Shown here: positions 6,795-14,810 of the stretch, piece after piece
How positions within the stretch are numbered: position 1 is the first letter of the stretch
Layout: every line of letters starts with the position of its first letter
From: JAVBUY01 sp031552735
GTDB taxonomy: Bacteria; Bacillota; Clostridia; Christensenellales; Aristaeellaceae
Reading direction: 5' to 3'
Length of the DNA stretch: 33,447 nt
Assembly: GCA_031552735.1 (NCBI GenBank)
Contig: JAVBMF010000072.1
Coordinates: 1-33,447, forward strand
Notes under the pieces: model-generated
Databases searched by the model: none
Seen by the model: the letters and a program-made list of their open reading frames with translations, nothing else
What the model was told of the DNA's origin: nothing
Made by a program: the position numbers and the translations under genes

Positions 6795-7311
6795 CGTATG
6801 GCTCAATCTCTTTTTGACGTTCTGGAAGATCGGCACGTTCGCGTTTGGCGGCGGGCTGGCGGTGCTGCAACTGATCGAGAAGGAAGTGGTGCAGCAGAGC
6901 GGCTGGCTGACCAGCGCGCAGTTTGTGGAGCTGGTGTCGATTTCCGAGATGACGCCCGGCCCGATCGCCGTCAATGCCGCCACGTATGTGGGCACGCGTT
7001 TGGCGGGGCTGCCCGGCGCGATCATCGCGACATTGGGCGTGGTGATGACCTCGCTGATCCTCATGACGCTGCTGGGCGGGTTATTTCTGCGTATCAAGGA
7101 TCATCCGCTGACGCGCGCGTTCTTCGCCGGACTGCGCCCGGTGGTGGCGGGCCTGGTAGCCTGCGCCGCGCTGACCATGGCCAGCGCCAGCGTTACTTCC
7201 GGCACGACCGCTGTGCTGGCGATGCTGGGCTTCTTCGCGGTGTTCAAGTTCAAGGTCAACCCGATCTGGCTGATTCTGGCGGCGGGGGCTATTGGGGTGG
7301 CGTTCTTTTAG
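6787..7311 (+). CDS. Chromate transporter subunit, short-chain CHR family, second half
   Basis: This 174-residue partner of the preceding gene carries the matching motifs GTFAFGGGLAVLQLIEKEVV, EMTPGPIAVNAATYVGTRLAG and LRPVVAGLVACAALTM. Long-chain ChrA proteins carry both halves in one chain; here they are separate overlapping genes, as is usual in Bacillota. It is entirely membrane-embedded. I see no regulator beside the pair and no clear terminator after it. Confidence 0.9.
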   Translation: MFSVWLNLFLTFWKIGTFAFGGGLAVLQLIEKEVVQQSGWLTSAQFVELVSISEMTPGPIAVNAATYVGTRLAGLPGAIIATLGVVMTSLILMTLLGGLFLRIKDHPLTRAFFAGLRPVVAGLVACAALTMASASVTSGTTAVLAMLGFFAVFKFKVNPIWLILAAGAIGVAFF

Positions 7312-7386
7312 CCCTGCCAAGACCAAAGCGGCGCAGCATGAGAAAACTTGCGGCAGCGGACGACATCCGGCGAGGGAAGTGATGAT

Positions 7387-7656
7387 TTGGCAACGGAAGA
7401 GCACGCTGTGGATTGGAGATTGCGGGGGCAAGACGAATACTTGCGGGACCAGATTTTTGTATGGACAGAATACAAGCAGGCTGTGGAAGGATCAGACCAT
7501 GCACACTGCGATTTTTGTTGGCATAAATTGATGGAAAATTGCGAGAATAGCGGCGATTGCTCGACGGCTGGATATCAAACCGTTGATGGGAGATATTGGG
7601 TATGCAGCCAGTGCTTCGAGGATTTTCGTGAAAAGTTTCATTGGTCTTGCACGTGA
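7387..7656 (+). CDS. Small zinc-ribbon hypothetical protein
   Basis: This 89-residue protein starts on TTG, with GAGGGAAG upstream, and begins near AVDWRLRGQDEYL. It contains a CDFCW pair and a later VCSQCFEDFREKF pair, giving a CxxC-x(about 27)-CxxC zinc-ribbon pattern. I recall similar small proteins with the DWRLRGQ ... CxxCW ... CxxCF layout in many Bacillota, without a known function. The base composition is AT-richer than the chromate genes before it. It may form a unit with the immunity-like gene downstream. A role beside a toxin-immunity system is a guess from that neighbour only. Confidence 0.6.
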   Translation: MATEEHAVDWRLRGQDEYLRDQIFVWTEYKQAVEGSDHAHCDFCWHKLMENCENSGDCSTAGYQTVDGRYWVCSQCFEDFREKFHWSCT

Positions 7657-7808
7657 TCGAAGGGACATGGGCGGAGAATATTGCGCTGGATCATACCAAA
7701 GGGGTATGCGGATTCGTTTGGTGGAAGCTTCCGCAACCGTATAGGGTAGGCCCTGTTTTTGAGCACAAAATGGGAACAGTCTTTGCGCCATGTGGAGGCA
7801 CATACCGT

Positions 7809-8222
7809 ATGGAAAACCAGACAATAGGCCAGATAGCGGGACTAAAGCCGTCAGAATTGCCGCTGGATACATCTTCTCTGGGACAATGGTTCCACGCGCT
7901 TTTAGACAAGAATATATCCGACCTGACGATTTGTGATATCACGCGGATGATACAACAGAATATTCTGATACAAATTGCCATGCCCGTTGCGCTCAAACTA
8001 TTAGTAGAAGTGCCATTTGCCGGAGAGATGTATGATGGGCACTTGGTGAAAGTTGTGCTTGAGGCGGCCCGAAGGAACGAAAATGTGCTGATTGGATTTG
8101 ATCTGCGCGCATTTGAAAGTGCCGTTGAGGAACAAAAAGAAAAATTCTGTTTTATGAGTGATCAGAGCAAGAAAGAAAGTACGGCGCTTTGCGAGCAACT
8201 GAAGAGGCGTTGTAGACCGTAG
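7809..8222 (+). CDS. CdiI-like contact-dependent inhibition immunity protein (orphan)
   Basis: This 137-residue protein has the pattern of the CdiI_3-type immunity family: LGQWFHALLDKNISDLTICDITRMIQQNI, then IAMPVALKLLVEVPFAGEMYDGHLVKVVLEA. Relatives bind and neutralise toxin tips of CDI or RHS proteins. GGAGG lies 10 bases before the ATG at 7809. The frame is open further upstream to 7641, but that extension has no recognisable domain. No toxin gene lies next to it, so it would be an orphan immunity gene, which bacteria often keep as protection against neighbours. The AT-richer composition suggests transfer. The assignment is by pattern memory, so it is moderate. Confidence 0.6.
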   Translation: MENQTIGQIAGLKPSELPLDTSSLGQWFHALLDKNISDLTICDITRMIQQNILIQIAMPVALKLLVEVPFAGEMYDGHLVKVVLEAARRNENVLIGFDLRAFESAVEEQKEKFCFMSDQSKKESTALCEQLKRRCRP

Positions 8223-8232
8223 ACAGGCAGAG

Positions 8233-8295
8233 AAAAAAGATGCCACCGTACGGAACGTAACAAAAGGCGCAACCCTTTGCTATGCTGTACGGTGG
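8233..8295 (-). terminator. Two-tier terminator of the dacF-to-ldh operon
   Basis: On the minus strand, CCACCGTAC (8287-8295) pairs with GTACGGTGG (8243-8251). Between them lies an inner hairpin made of CAAAGG and CCTTTTG. The structure is followed by a run of six T (A at 8233-8238 on the plus strand). It closes the four-gene minus-strand operon. Confidence 0.7.
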
Positions 8296-8320
8296 GATTG
8301 TTCTATGCGCCTATGCGCGC

Positions 8321-9397
8321 TTACAGCTTCATCACGTCCACGCCCAGCGCCTCGCCGATCTTCAGCAGTTCCTCATAGGTGCGCGGCGCGACCGGGATGC
8401 CTTCGTTGCGCAGCCGCGTCTGGTTCTCGCGCTCCTTTTCGCCATGCGTATAGATGCGCGCGTGGCCGTCGGCCTTGGGGCTTTCGCGCAGCTCGGTCAG
8501 CAGGCGGCTCATCTCTGCGCGCATCGCCGCCTTGTCGCCAAAGATGCCGTAGTCGATCGCCCAGAAGCAATGCGACGTGCGTTCTTGCCCGTCGTCCTTC
8601 ATATGCGCCGAGGGCGGCCCGCCGGACAGAATGGCGGTACAGATATCGACGATCAGCCCGAGCCCATAGCCCTTGTGCCCGCCGGTAGCTTCGCCCGCGC
8701 CGCCAAGGGGCAGGATGCCGCCGCCCGCCTTGTGCTGCACATTGCCGCACAACAGCGCCGCGTCGCGCGTCGGTTTTCCGTGCTGGTCCACCGCCCAGTC
8801 ATGCGGCGTCGGTTCGCCGCGCTTTTTATATACCTCAAACTTGCCAAGCGTGACCACCGTGGTGGACGCGTCAAAATTGAAGGGGATTGGATCGGCGGGC
8901 ATGGAGAACGCGATGGGACTGGTGCCCAGCATCGCCTGCTTGCCAAAGGTGGGCACCATGATCGCCTCGGTGTTGGTCATGCAGATGCCGATCATGTCCG
9001 CCGAAAGCGCCATGTCGGTGTAGTACCCCGCGATGCCGTAATGGTTGGAGTTGCGCACCGTGACCATGCCGATGCCGACCTTTGCGGCTTTCTCCAGCGC
9101 CAAACGCATCGCGTGGTGGCTGGTCAGTTGACCCATGGCGCGATGCGCGTCCATGACCGCCGACACCGGCGTTTCGTGCACGATCTCCGGCTCGGCGTCC
9201 AGCCGCGTTTCGCCGGACAGCAGCGACTTGTGATAGCGCCACATGCGCTGTACGCCGTGGCTCTCGATGCCCGACAGATCGGCGGCCAGCACCACATCGG
9301 CAATGATGCGGCTTTGCTCCGGCGTGAAGCCATGCGCGGTGAATGCGCGCGTGCAGAACGCGTCCAGCGCGCTAAAGGGAACGATCCGGTAGCTCAT
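8321..9397 (-). CDS. Ldh family oxidoreductase (malate/L-lactate/ureidoglycolate dehydrogenase type)
   Basis: This 358-residue NAD(P)-dependent enzyme is of the type II malate/L-lactate dehydrogenase family, which is unrelated to the Rossmann-fold lactate dehydrogenases. Motifs are ESHGVQRMWRY (about 45-55, with the catalytic His region), VRNSNHYGIAGYY (His119), MTNTEAIMVP, LGTSPIAFSMP, and the GGHKGYGLGLIVD nucleotide-site loop (about 239-251). Substrate cannot be told from sequence. The ATG at 9397 was chosen over an upstream one because GGAG lies 10 bases before it and family members begin just there. It overlaps the end of the acetyltransferase gene by 26 bases. It is the last gene of its operon. 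Confidence 0.9.
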   Translation of the reverse strand: MSYRIVPFSALDAFCTRAFTAHGFTPEQSRIIADVVLAADLSGIESHGVQRMWRYHKSLLSGETRLDAEPEIVHETPVSAVMDAHRAMGQLTSHHAMRLALEKAAKVGIGMVTVRNSNHYGIAGYYTDMALSADMIGICMTNTEAIMVPTFGKQAMLGTSPIAFSMPADPIPFNFDASTTVVTLGKFEVYKKRGEPTPHDWAVDQHGKPTRDAALLCGNVQHKAGGGILPLGGAGEATGGHKGYGLGLIVDICTAILSGGPPSAHMKDDGQERTSHCFWAIDYGIFGDKAAMRAEMSRLLTELRESPKADGHARIYTHGEKERENQTRLRNEGIPVAPRTYEELLKIGEALGVDVMKL

Positions 9398-9860
9398 CTT
9401 GCAGCAACTCCATTTCATACGGCATGGCTACGAACCCATGCGTTTCGTACAGCGGGCGTCCGGCAGTGGTGGCTTCCAGGGTGATGGTCCGGATGCCGCG
9501 CGCTTTGGCGGCGGACACCAGCATATCCAGTATGCGCGAACCGACGCCTTGGCGGCGATACGCCGGGTGCGTGTACATGTTCATGATGTAGGCTTTTTGG
9601 CCGGAGGGGGTGTGGCATGTGGGCAGCACGGTATAAAAACACACCGCGCCGCAGCCGATGAACAGATCGTCATCGAAGGCCAGGCAGGTCACTTGCTCCC
9701 CCGCGGGCAGTGCGCGCAAGTAGTACGCGCGCGCGACCTCGGCAATGTGCGAAAGGTCGGCGGTGTCGTCCAGCCCGTTGGTTTCGCGCAGCGTGTCCAC
9801 GCGGCACTGTATGAGCAGATCCAGATCGGCCAGTGTGGCCTCGCGCACAGTGATCGCCAT
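9372..9860 (-). CDS. GNAT family N-acetyltransferase
   Basis: This 162-residue acetyl-CoA-dependent acetyltransferase has ITVREATLADLDLL at the start, a LAFDDDLFIGCGAVCFY beta segment, YIMNMYTHPAYRRQGVGSRILDMLV carrying the R/Q-x-x-G-x-G/A acetyl-CoA loop (YRRQGVG), and LEATTAGRPLYETHGFV near the C-terminus. The substrate is unknown. GGAG lies seven bases before the ATG at 9860. It starts four bases after the PAP2 gene ends and overlaps the next gene, so it is mid-operon. Confidence 0.9.
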   Translation of the reverse strand: MAITVREATLADLDLLIQCRVDTLRETNGLDDTADLSHIAEVARAYYLRALPAGEQVTCLAFDDDLFIGCGAVCFYTVLPTCHTPSGQKAYIMNMYTHPAYRRQGVGSRILDMLVSAAKARGIRTITLEATTAGRPLYETHGFVAMPYEMELLQDELPDRSL

Positions 9861-9864
9861 ACGC

Positions 9865-10812
9865 TTACTCCTGCGCCGCTTGCGGTGAAGCGCCGCGTTT
9901 GGCCGCCCAGGCGCGCTTGACCCACGCCGGGTGTCCCAGCGCGATGTACGCGGCGACCAAACCATAGCGCGTCATGTCTGCCCATGGCGCGGGCAACAGC
10001 GCGTGCAGCGGCGCGCGCAGGCCGTTGAGCAGCGCGAGCACGACCGCGATGCCGATCACCAGTTGCGCGACCATGCGCGCCGGATGTACGGTGAACATGG
10101 CGGGATCAAAGCGCACCCAGCGCTGCTCGATATACCAGCAGACGGAGAAGCACAGCATGGTGGCGCCTGCCTTGTAGGCATCCAGCGACAGCACCGGATC
10201 GGCGCTGCCCGGCGCAAAGCGTGCGCAGGCAATGGTGAATAGCGACAGCAGCGTACTGACCAGCGCCAATAGCCCCGCGCCATGCGGTTTGCCCTGCTCG
10301 GCGCGGTCGATCAGCACGCTGGACAGCAGAAGCAGCCCTAGCCCGATGATCACCGAGGTCAGCACGTCGGTGGGGGTGTGCACGCCCAGATACAGTCTGG
10401 ATATGCCCACGACCGCGACAATGATCCAGCACAGCACTTTTTGCCAGCGCTTGCTGGCCGCCAGCGCCAATCCGCCATACGCGGCGGCGGCCTCGGCGGT
10501 ATGCCCGCTGGGGAAGGAATAGCCGCTGGCGCCCTCGATAGCGGATGGCACAGGATGCAGGCTGTCCGGCCAGCGCACCCAGGGTCGCGGCACGCAGCAG
10601 AGCACCTTTAGGCTTTGATTGACGCCGATGCCGATGATTGAAGCAAACGCCACACGCAGCCCCAGCCGCTTGCCCAGACACCACAGCAGGCAGCAGACCA
10701 GCAGGATGACCACATCATCCGACCCCAGAAAGGTCAGCACGGACAGCAGGAAGGTCATGACCGGGTTGTGGATGCTTTCGAACCATTGTAAGATGGGCAA
10801 ATCAAAGGGCAT
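9865..10812 (-). CDS. PAP2 family membrane phosphatase
   Basis: This 315-residue membrane protein has the three phosphatase motifs of the type 2 phosphatidic acid phosphatase family: KVLCCVPRP (69-77), YSFPSGHTAEA (PSGH at 101-104) and SRLYLGVHTPTDV (about 138-150, with the catalytic His145 and Asp149). Members dephosphorylate lipid phosphates such as undecaprenyl pyrophosphate or phosphatidate at the membrane. Standing directly after a peptidoglycan carboxypeptidase, a role in the lipid-carrier cycle of wall synthesis is plausible but not proven. The C-terminal third has extra membrane segments beyond the minimal domain. AGGAGG precedes the ATG by eight bases. Confidence 0.9.
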   Translation of the reverse strand: MPFDLPILQWFESIHNPVMTFLLSVLTFLGSDDVVILLVCCLLWCLGKRLGLRVAFASIIGIGVNQSLKVLCCVPRPWVRWPDSLHPVPSAIEGASGYSFPSGHTAEAAAAYGGLALAASKRWQKVLCWIIVAVVGISRLYLGVHTPTDVLTSVIIGLGLLLLSSVLIDRAEQGKPHGAGLLALVSTLLSLFTIACARFAPGSADPVLSLDAYKAGATMLCFSVCWYIEQRWVRFDPAMFTVHPARMVAQLVIGIAVVLALLNGLRAPLHALLPAPWADMTRYGLVAAYIALGHPAWVKRAWAAKRGASPQAAQE

Positions 10813-10844
10813 GTGACGGACCTCCTATGTGTGGGGGATATGTG

Positions 10845-12326
10845 TCAGCGATAATAGCGATTCTTGGGTGTGGGGACGCGCTGCTTTTGCGCGCGGCGCG
10901 CCATGGTGCGGCGATGCACCCAGCGCAGCAGCAAAAATAGCGCGATCAGGATGATTGCGGGGAAGATGACAAACTCCGGCTGGAACGGCGGCAGGGGATT
11001 GGGGTCGGCCAAGGTATAGGCTTCAATCTCGGCCAGCGTTGGGGGCGCGTCCTTGCGCGCCTCAATGGAGCGGGTGGCAAACAGCTCGTATTCGATGGGC
11101 TGCTGGTCATTGGGATAGAAGGTCAGCGTGCCCATGGCCTCGCCCTCTGTGACCGGCGCGCGCGCCTCGCGCGTCCAGCTAATGTGCGAAAGCTTGCCAA
11201 AGTCCTGCTTGAGCGCGGCGATTTCTTCCTTGGTGCCCACGACAAACGCCTCGCGGTCGGCATATTCAGGCTTGAGGCGGATGCCCAATTCCAGACGGCC
11301 CAGATTGCCGGCGTCGGATATGTCAAAGCCGGACACGTTCAGCACGCGCGGATTGGCCTGATACAGCGTGACCGGATCGACGCTTTCGTACTTGGTGAAG
11401 CCATAGTCCATCAGGTGGCGCGTGTCAAACCAGCGGCCCGTGTCCGAGGTATAGAGCACCACGCTGATAAACTCCACACCGTTTCTGCGCGCCGCGCCGA
11501 CAAAACAGTGCATCGCGTCGTTGGTAAAGCCGGTTTTGATGCCGATGCCGTCCTTGGAATAATACTGGTTATCGCTGTCGCGGCGGATGTACTGGTTGGT
11601 GGTGACCAGCCTGCGCGACGGATGCGCGTTGCTGGCTGGCATGGTGTATTCAAACGTCGCCGCCAGCTCGCGAAACTGCGGCACATCCATCGCCGCGCGG
11701 GCGATGATCGCCAGATCGCGCGCGGTGGAGTAGTGCTGCGGATCGGTCATGCCGGTCGCGTTGTTAAAGTGCGTGCTGGTGCAGCCCAAGAAAGCCGCGG
11801 TTTCGTTCATCTGCTGCACAAAGGCAGCCTCGGTGCCCGAGACGTACTCGGCCAGCGCCACCGCGCCGTCATTGCCCGAGCGCAGCATCATGCCATAGAT
11901 GAGATCGCGGATATTGACGGTTTCCCCGGCGGACACCGGGATGGTGCTGTCGCCCTCGCCCCAGACGGCGGCGGTGGGGCTGATGGTGGTGGTGGCGGAC
12001 AGGTCGCCGAATTGCAGCGCCAACAGCGCGGTCATGATTTTGGTGGTGCTGGCTGGATACATCGGCTGGTCCGGGTTTTTCTCGAACACGACATTGCCGC
12101 TGCCTGCCTCAATCAGGATCGCGGCGGCGGCGGTCAGCATATCGGCGTTGAGCAGTTCGGGGTGATCAGGGTCGTATGATTCGCCTTCGGGGTTGCGCGT
12201 GGGCTGCGGCGCATTGGTGGCCTGCACTTCGCCTTCAGTGGCGAATGCGCGGGCGCACGGAACAAGCGCCACAAGCAGGCACAGGGTCAGGCAAAGCAAA
12301 CCACGCGACAGGCGATGGATGGTCAT
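10845..12326 (-). CDS. dacF: D-alanyl-D-alanine carboxypeptidase (DacF/PBP5-like, low-molecular-weight PBP)
   Basis: This 493-residue secreted, membrane-anchored enzyme trims the terminal D-Ala of peptidoglycan stem peptides. It has a signal peptide (about 1-30, ending near ARAFA), the serine-protease-like triad motifs Ser93-x-x-Lys96 (ASTTK), Ser150-Gly-Asn152 and KTG (264-266), a C-terminal beta domain, and a final membrane helix (about 460-480) followed by a basic tail. A transmembrane anchor replaces the amphipathic helix of classic PBP5. The ATG at 12326 is 14 bases from GGAGGG; an in-frame TTG at 12332 is only 8 bases from it and may be the true start. It is the first gene of a minus-strand operon. 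The symbol is by family and not by proven orthology. Confidence 0.85.
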   Translation of the reverse strand: MTIHRLSRGLLCLTLCLLVALVPCARAFATEGEVQATNAPQPTRNPEGESYDPDHPELLNADMLTAAAAILIEAGSGNVVFEKNPDQPMYPASTTKIMTALLALQFGDLSATTTISPTAAVWGEGDSTIPVSAGETVNIRDLIYGMMLRSGNDGAVALAEYVSGTEAAFVQQMNETAAFLGCTSTHFNNATGMTDPQHYSTARDLAIIARAAMDVPQFRELAATFEYTMPASNAHPSRRLVTTNQYIRRDSDNQYYSKDGIGIKTGFTNDAMHCFVGAARRNGVEFISVVLYTSDTGRWFDTRHLMDYGFTKYESVDPVTLYQANPRVLNVSGFDISDAGNLGRLELGIRLKPEYADREAFVVGTKEEIAALKQDFGKLSHISWTREARAPVTEGEAMGTLTFYPNDQQPIEYELFATRSIEARKDAPPTLAEIEAYTLADPNPLPPFQPEFVIFPAIILIALFLLLRWVHRRTMARRAQKQRVPTPKNRYYR

Positions 12327-12390
12327 GTTCAACCGTTGGTCCCTCCGGCACAGTGTTCGGCATAGGTTACACAAACAGTGGCGATTTCAG

Positions 12391-12420
12391 TATAATAGCA
12401 TGTTTTTTTTGCTTTGTACA
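12391..12420 (-). promoter_or_regulatory. Candidate promoter of the dacF operon
   Basis: On the minus strand TGTACA (12415-12420) and TATTAT (12392-12397) are separated by 17 bases, about 70 bases before dacF. The same bases read TATAAT on the plus strand (12391-12396), with a weak TTACAC upstream, so the -10 region may serve both directions. Confidence 0.45.
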
Positions 12421-12517
12421 GGCGTGCGCGATGCCACGAATTGTCGCGAGATTTTTCGCAATGCGTCGGAGTATTACGAAATAAAAGAAAAATTATTGCA
12501 TAAATATGGCTTTCCCC

Positions 12518-12547
12518 TTGCTTTTGGGGGGTGGACAAGGGTACAAT
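12518..12547 (+). promoter_or_regulatory. Promoter of the response regulator operon
   Basis: TTGCTT (12518-12523) and TACAAT (12542-12547) are separated by 18 bases, leaving a leader of about 95 bases. The 320-base divergent gap between dacF and the regulator otherwise holds only the dacF promoter and AT-rich sequence. Confidence 0.5.
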
Positions 12548-12647
12548 AGAGAGGATAATATGCCCGCCGTGTCGGTGTGGCTCTACATACCCTCCACGTA
12601 AGGAGAAACGAAGCGGAAGCCTGCAAACGCAGGTGAGAGGTGAAACG

Positions 12648-13343
12648 ATGGCCAACAAGCGCGTGTTGCTGGTAGATGACGAACCCTTGATTGTCAAGGG
12701 GCTCCGGTTCAGTCTGGAGCAGGATGGATATGATGTGGAATCCGCCGCCGATGGCGAGGAAGCGATCAATGCGTTCTTTGGCGGACAGTTTGATCTGGTG
12801 CTGCTGGATGTGATGCTGCCCAAGCTGAGCGGTATCGAGGTATGCCAGCGCATTCGCGAGCGTTCCGCTGTGCCGATCATCATGCTGACCGCCAAGGGCG
12901 AGGATATGGACAAAATCCTCGGTCTGGAATACGGCGCCGACGATTACATGACCAAGCCGTTTAACGTGCTGGAGGTCAAGGCGCGCATCAAGACCGTGCT
13001 GCGCCGCAGCGGCGTGTCCGGTGCCGCCGAGGAAAAGCGTGTCATCCGCGTGCGCGATATGGAGGTCAATCTGGTCAACCGCTCGGTGACGCTGGCCGGG
13101 AAAGAGATTAAGCTGACCGCCAAGGAGTTTGACCTGCTGCAATTGTTCATCACCAACCGGGGCAAGGTATACAGCCGCGAGAATATGCTGGAAACCGTTT
13201 GGAAATACGATTACCTGGGCGACATGCGCACCGTGGACGTGCACATCCGTCGCCTGCGTGAAAAGATCGAGAGAAACACCGCCCAGCCCGAGTTCATCTT
13301 CACCAAATGGGGAGTGGGTTACTATTTCACGGACAAGGACTAA
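12648..13343 (+). CDS. OmpR/PhoB-type response regulator
   Basis: This 231-residue two-component regulator has a receiver domain with the acidic pair in LLVDDE (10-11), phospho-acceptor Asp54 in LLDVMLP, switch Thr81 and Lys103 in MTKPFN. A winged-helix DNA-binding domain follows, with LTAKEFDLLQLF, RTVDVHIRRLREK and the wing WGVGYYF near the end. It matches the WalR/PhoP/MtrA group. AGAGG precedes the ATG at 12648. The frame is open upstream to 12531, but that part overlaps the promoter and has no homology. Its partner kinase overlaps its 3' end. Target genes cannot be deduced here. The two GerMN proteins in the same operon suggest a cell-envelope signal. Confidence 0.95.
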   Translation: MANKRVLLVDDEPLIVKGLRFSLEQDGYDVESAADGEEAINAFFGGQFDLVLLDVMLPKLSGIEVCQRIRERSAVPIIMLTAKGEDMDKILGLEYGADDYMTKPFNVLEVKARIKTVLRRSGVSGAAEEKRVIRVRDMEVNLVNRSVTLAGKEIKLTAKEFDLLQLFITNRGKVYSRENMLETVWKYDYLGDMRTVDVHIRRLREKIERNTAQPEFIFTKWGVGYYFTDKD

Positions 13344-14799
13344 CCCCTTTTCCAGCGTACGCACAAAAATCGTGCTCGCCTTCCTGCTGATCGTCGTGCT
13401 GTCCTTTGTGGCGATTGCGCGGCTGTTGACCGGCTTGGTGAGCAATTCTCTTTTCTCCGAAAAAACGCGCAACGAGCAGAGCCAGGTAGAATCGCTGGCT
13501 ACGCGCTTTGCGACGCTGATGCACGCCGGGGACGGCGGCGCGCTGTACGAGGCTGTGATTGAAGCCGGGCGCCCATTGGGCGGCCGGCTTTTGGTGCTGG
13601 ATAATGACGGAAAGGTGCAAGCCGACTCCTTCTCGGCGTACAACGGCATGCGACTGGAGCTGGCCGAGGTGATCAGCGTGCTGGCCGACGGCAAGGGCGC
13701 GGACTATGGCTTCCACTTGCTGTCCGGTGGCGACGCGAAGCAGCGCGGAAGCTGGCTGGATATCTTCGCCCCGCGCGACCTTTCTCGCGTCTGGGTGGGC
13801 TACTTTACCGCCGCGCTGGAGTACGAGGGGCAGCGCTTGGGGCTGCTGCTCTACTCCTCGCAGGTGCAGGATGTGGTGGACTCGCTGACCGTGCTGCGCG
13901 AGCGCATGATGCTCTACTTCATCGCGGCGGCGCTGGGCGTGGTGCTGCTGAGCCTGCTGGTGTCGCGCTGGATCACCCGGCCCATCGCCGCGCTGACGCA
14001 GGGCATCGAGCAGATGAGCCATGGCGACTTTACCAGCCGCGTGCACGTATCGGGCGGAGGCGAGATCGCCAAGCTGGCAGAAACCTATAACCTGATGTCC
14101 GAGCGGCTGGAGAATCTGGACAACTCGCGCAATCAGTTCGTATCCAACGCGTCGCACGAGCTCAAGACGCCACTGTCCACCATGAAGATTCTGCTGGAAT
14201 CGCTGATCTATCAGGACGACATGGACCCGGAGCTGCGCCGCGAATTTATGCAGGACATTAACAAAGAAATCGACCGGCTCAACATGGTCATCGGCGATTT
14301 GCTGACCCTGGTGCACATCGACAGCCATAAGATGAAGCTGCGCCGTGAGATGATGACGCTGTCCTCCTGCGTGAAAGAAGCGGTGCGCCGTCTGGCGCCG
14401 CTGGCCAGCGACCGTGGGCAGGAGATCGAGGTCGCGCTGCACGATCCGTGCGAGATGTTCGCCGATCCGGCCAAGCTGCAACAGGTGCTCTACAACCTGA
14501 TTGACAACGCGATCAAGTACACGCCCGACGGCGGCAAGGTGCGCGTCAGCCTGGAGCGGATCGGCCGTGACGCGCTGTTGAAGGTGGAGGACACCGGCGT
14601 GGGCATCCCCAAGGAGGATCTGCCGCATGTATTTGAGCGTTTCTACCGTGTGGACAAGGCGCGCTCGCGTGAAACCGGCGGCACCGGGCTGGGCCTGTCC
14701 ATCGTCCAGCAGATCATCCGTCTGCACGGCGGCAGCATCGACGTGCAGAGCGAACCCGGTGTGGGCACGAAATTCATCATACAGCTTCCGGTGAAGTAA
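13324..14799 (+). CDS. Sensor histidine kinase
   Basis: This 491-residue membrane kinase partners the regulator just upstream. It shows a first membrane helix (about 16-38), an extracytoplasmic sensor of about 155 residues, a second helix (about 195-215), a HAMP linker (TRPIAALTQGIEQMSHGDF), a HisKA box with His278 in SHELKTP, the N box LYNLIDNAIKYT, G1 DTGVGIP, F box HVFERFYRVD and G2 GGTGLGLSIV. No ATG, GTG or TTG precedes the first helix close to the regulator stop. I propose ATT at 13324, which has GGGGAG nine bases upstream and overlaps the regulator by 20 bases. The next canonical start, GTG at 13372, lies inside the first helix and has no ribosome site. An undetected frame error is another explanation. 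Confidence 0.9.
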   Translation: MSRTRTNPFSSVRTKIVLAFLLIVVLSFVAIARLLTGLVSNSLFSEKTRNEQSQVESLATRFATLMHAGDGGALYEAVIEAGRPLGGRLLVLDNDGKVQADSFSAYNGMRLELAEVISVLADGKGADYGFHLLSGGDAKQRGSWLDIFAPRDLSRVWVGYFTAALEYEGQRLGLLLYSSQVQDVVDSLTVLRERMMLYFIAAALGVVLLSLLVSRWITRPIAALTQGIEQMSHGDFTSRVHVSGGGEIAKLAETYNLMSERLENLDNSRNQFVSNASHELKTPLSTMKILLESLIYQDDMDPELRREFMQDINKEIDRLNMVIGDLLTLVHIDSHKMKLRREMMTLSSCVKEAVRRLAPLASDRGQEIEVALHDPCEMFADPAKLQQVLYNLIDNAIKYTPDGGKVRVSLERIGRDALLKVEDTGVGIPKEDLPHVFERFYRVDKARSRETGGTGLGLSIVQQIIRLHGGSIDVQSEPGVGTKFIIQLPVK

Positions 14800-14810
14800 A
14801 GGAGCAAAGC

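Noticed and set aside
7641..7808. N-terminal extension of the CdiI-like frame
   Set aside because: The extension has no domain, begins inside the previous gene, and a ribosome site (GGAGG) lies just before the ATG at 7809.
8282..9484. A 400-codon open frame on the plus strand, opposite the Ldh-family gene
   Set aside because: It is an antisense shadow of a clear minus-strand gene, caused by high GC. It has no family motif and is rich in His, Arg and Ala as such shadows are.
13327..14727. A 466-codon open frame on the minus strand opposite the sensor kinase
   Set aside because: The plus strand has every kinase motif in order. The minus frame has no domain and no ribosome site.
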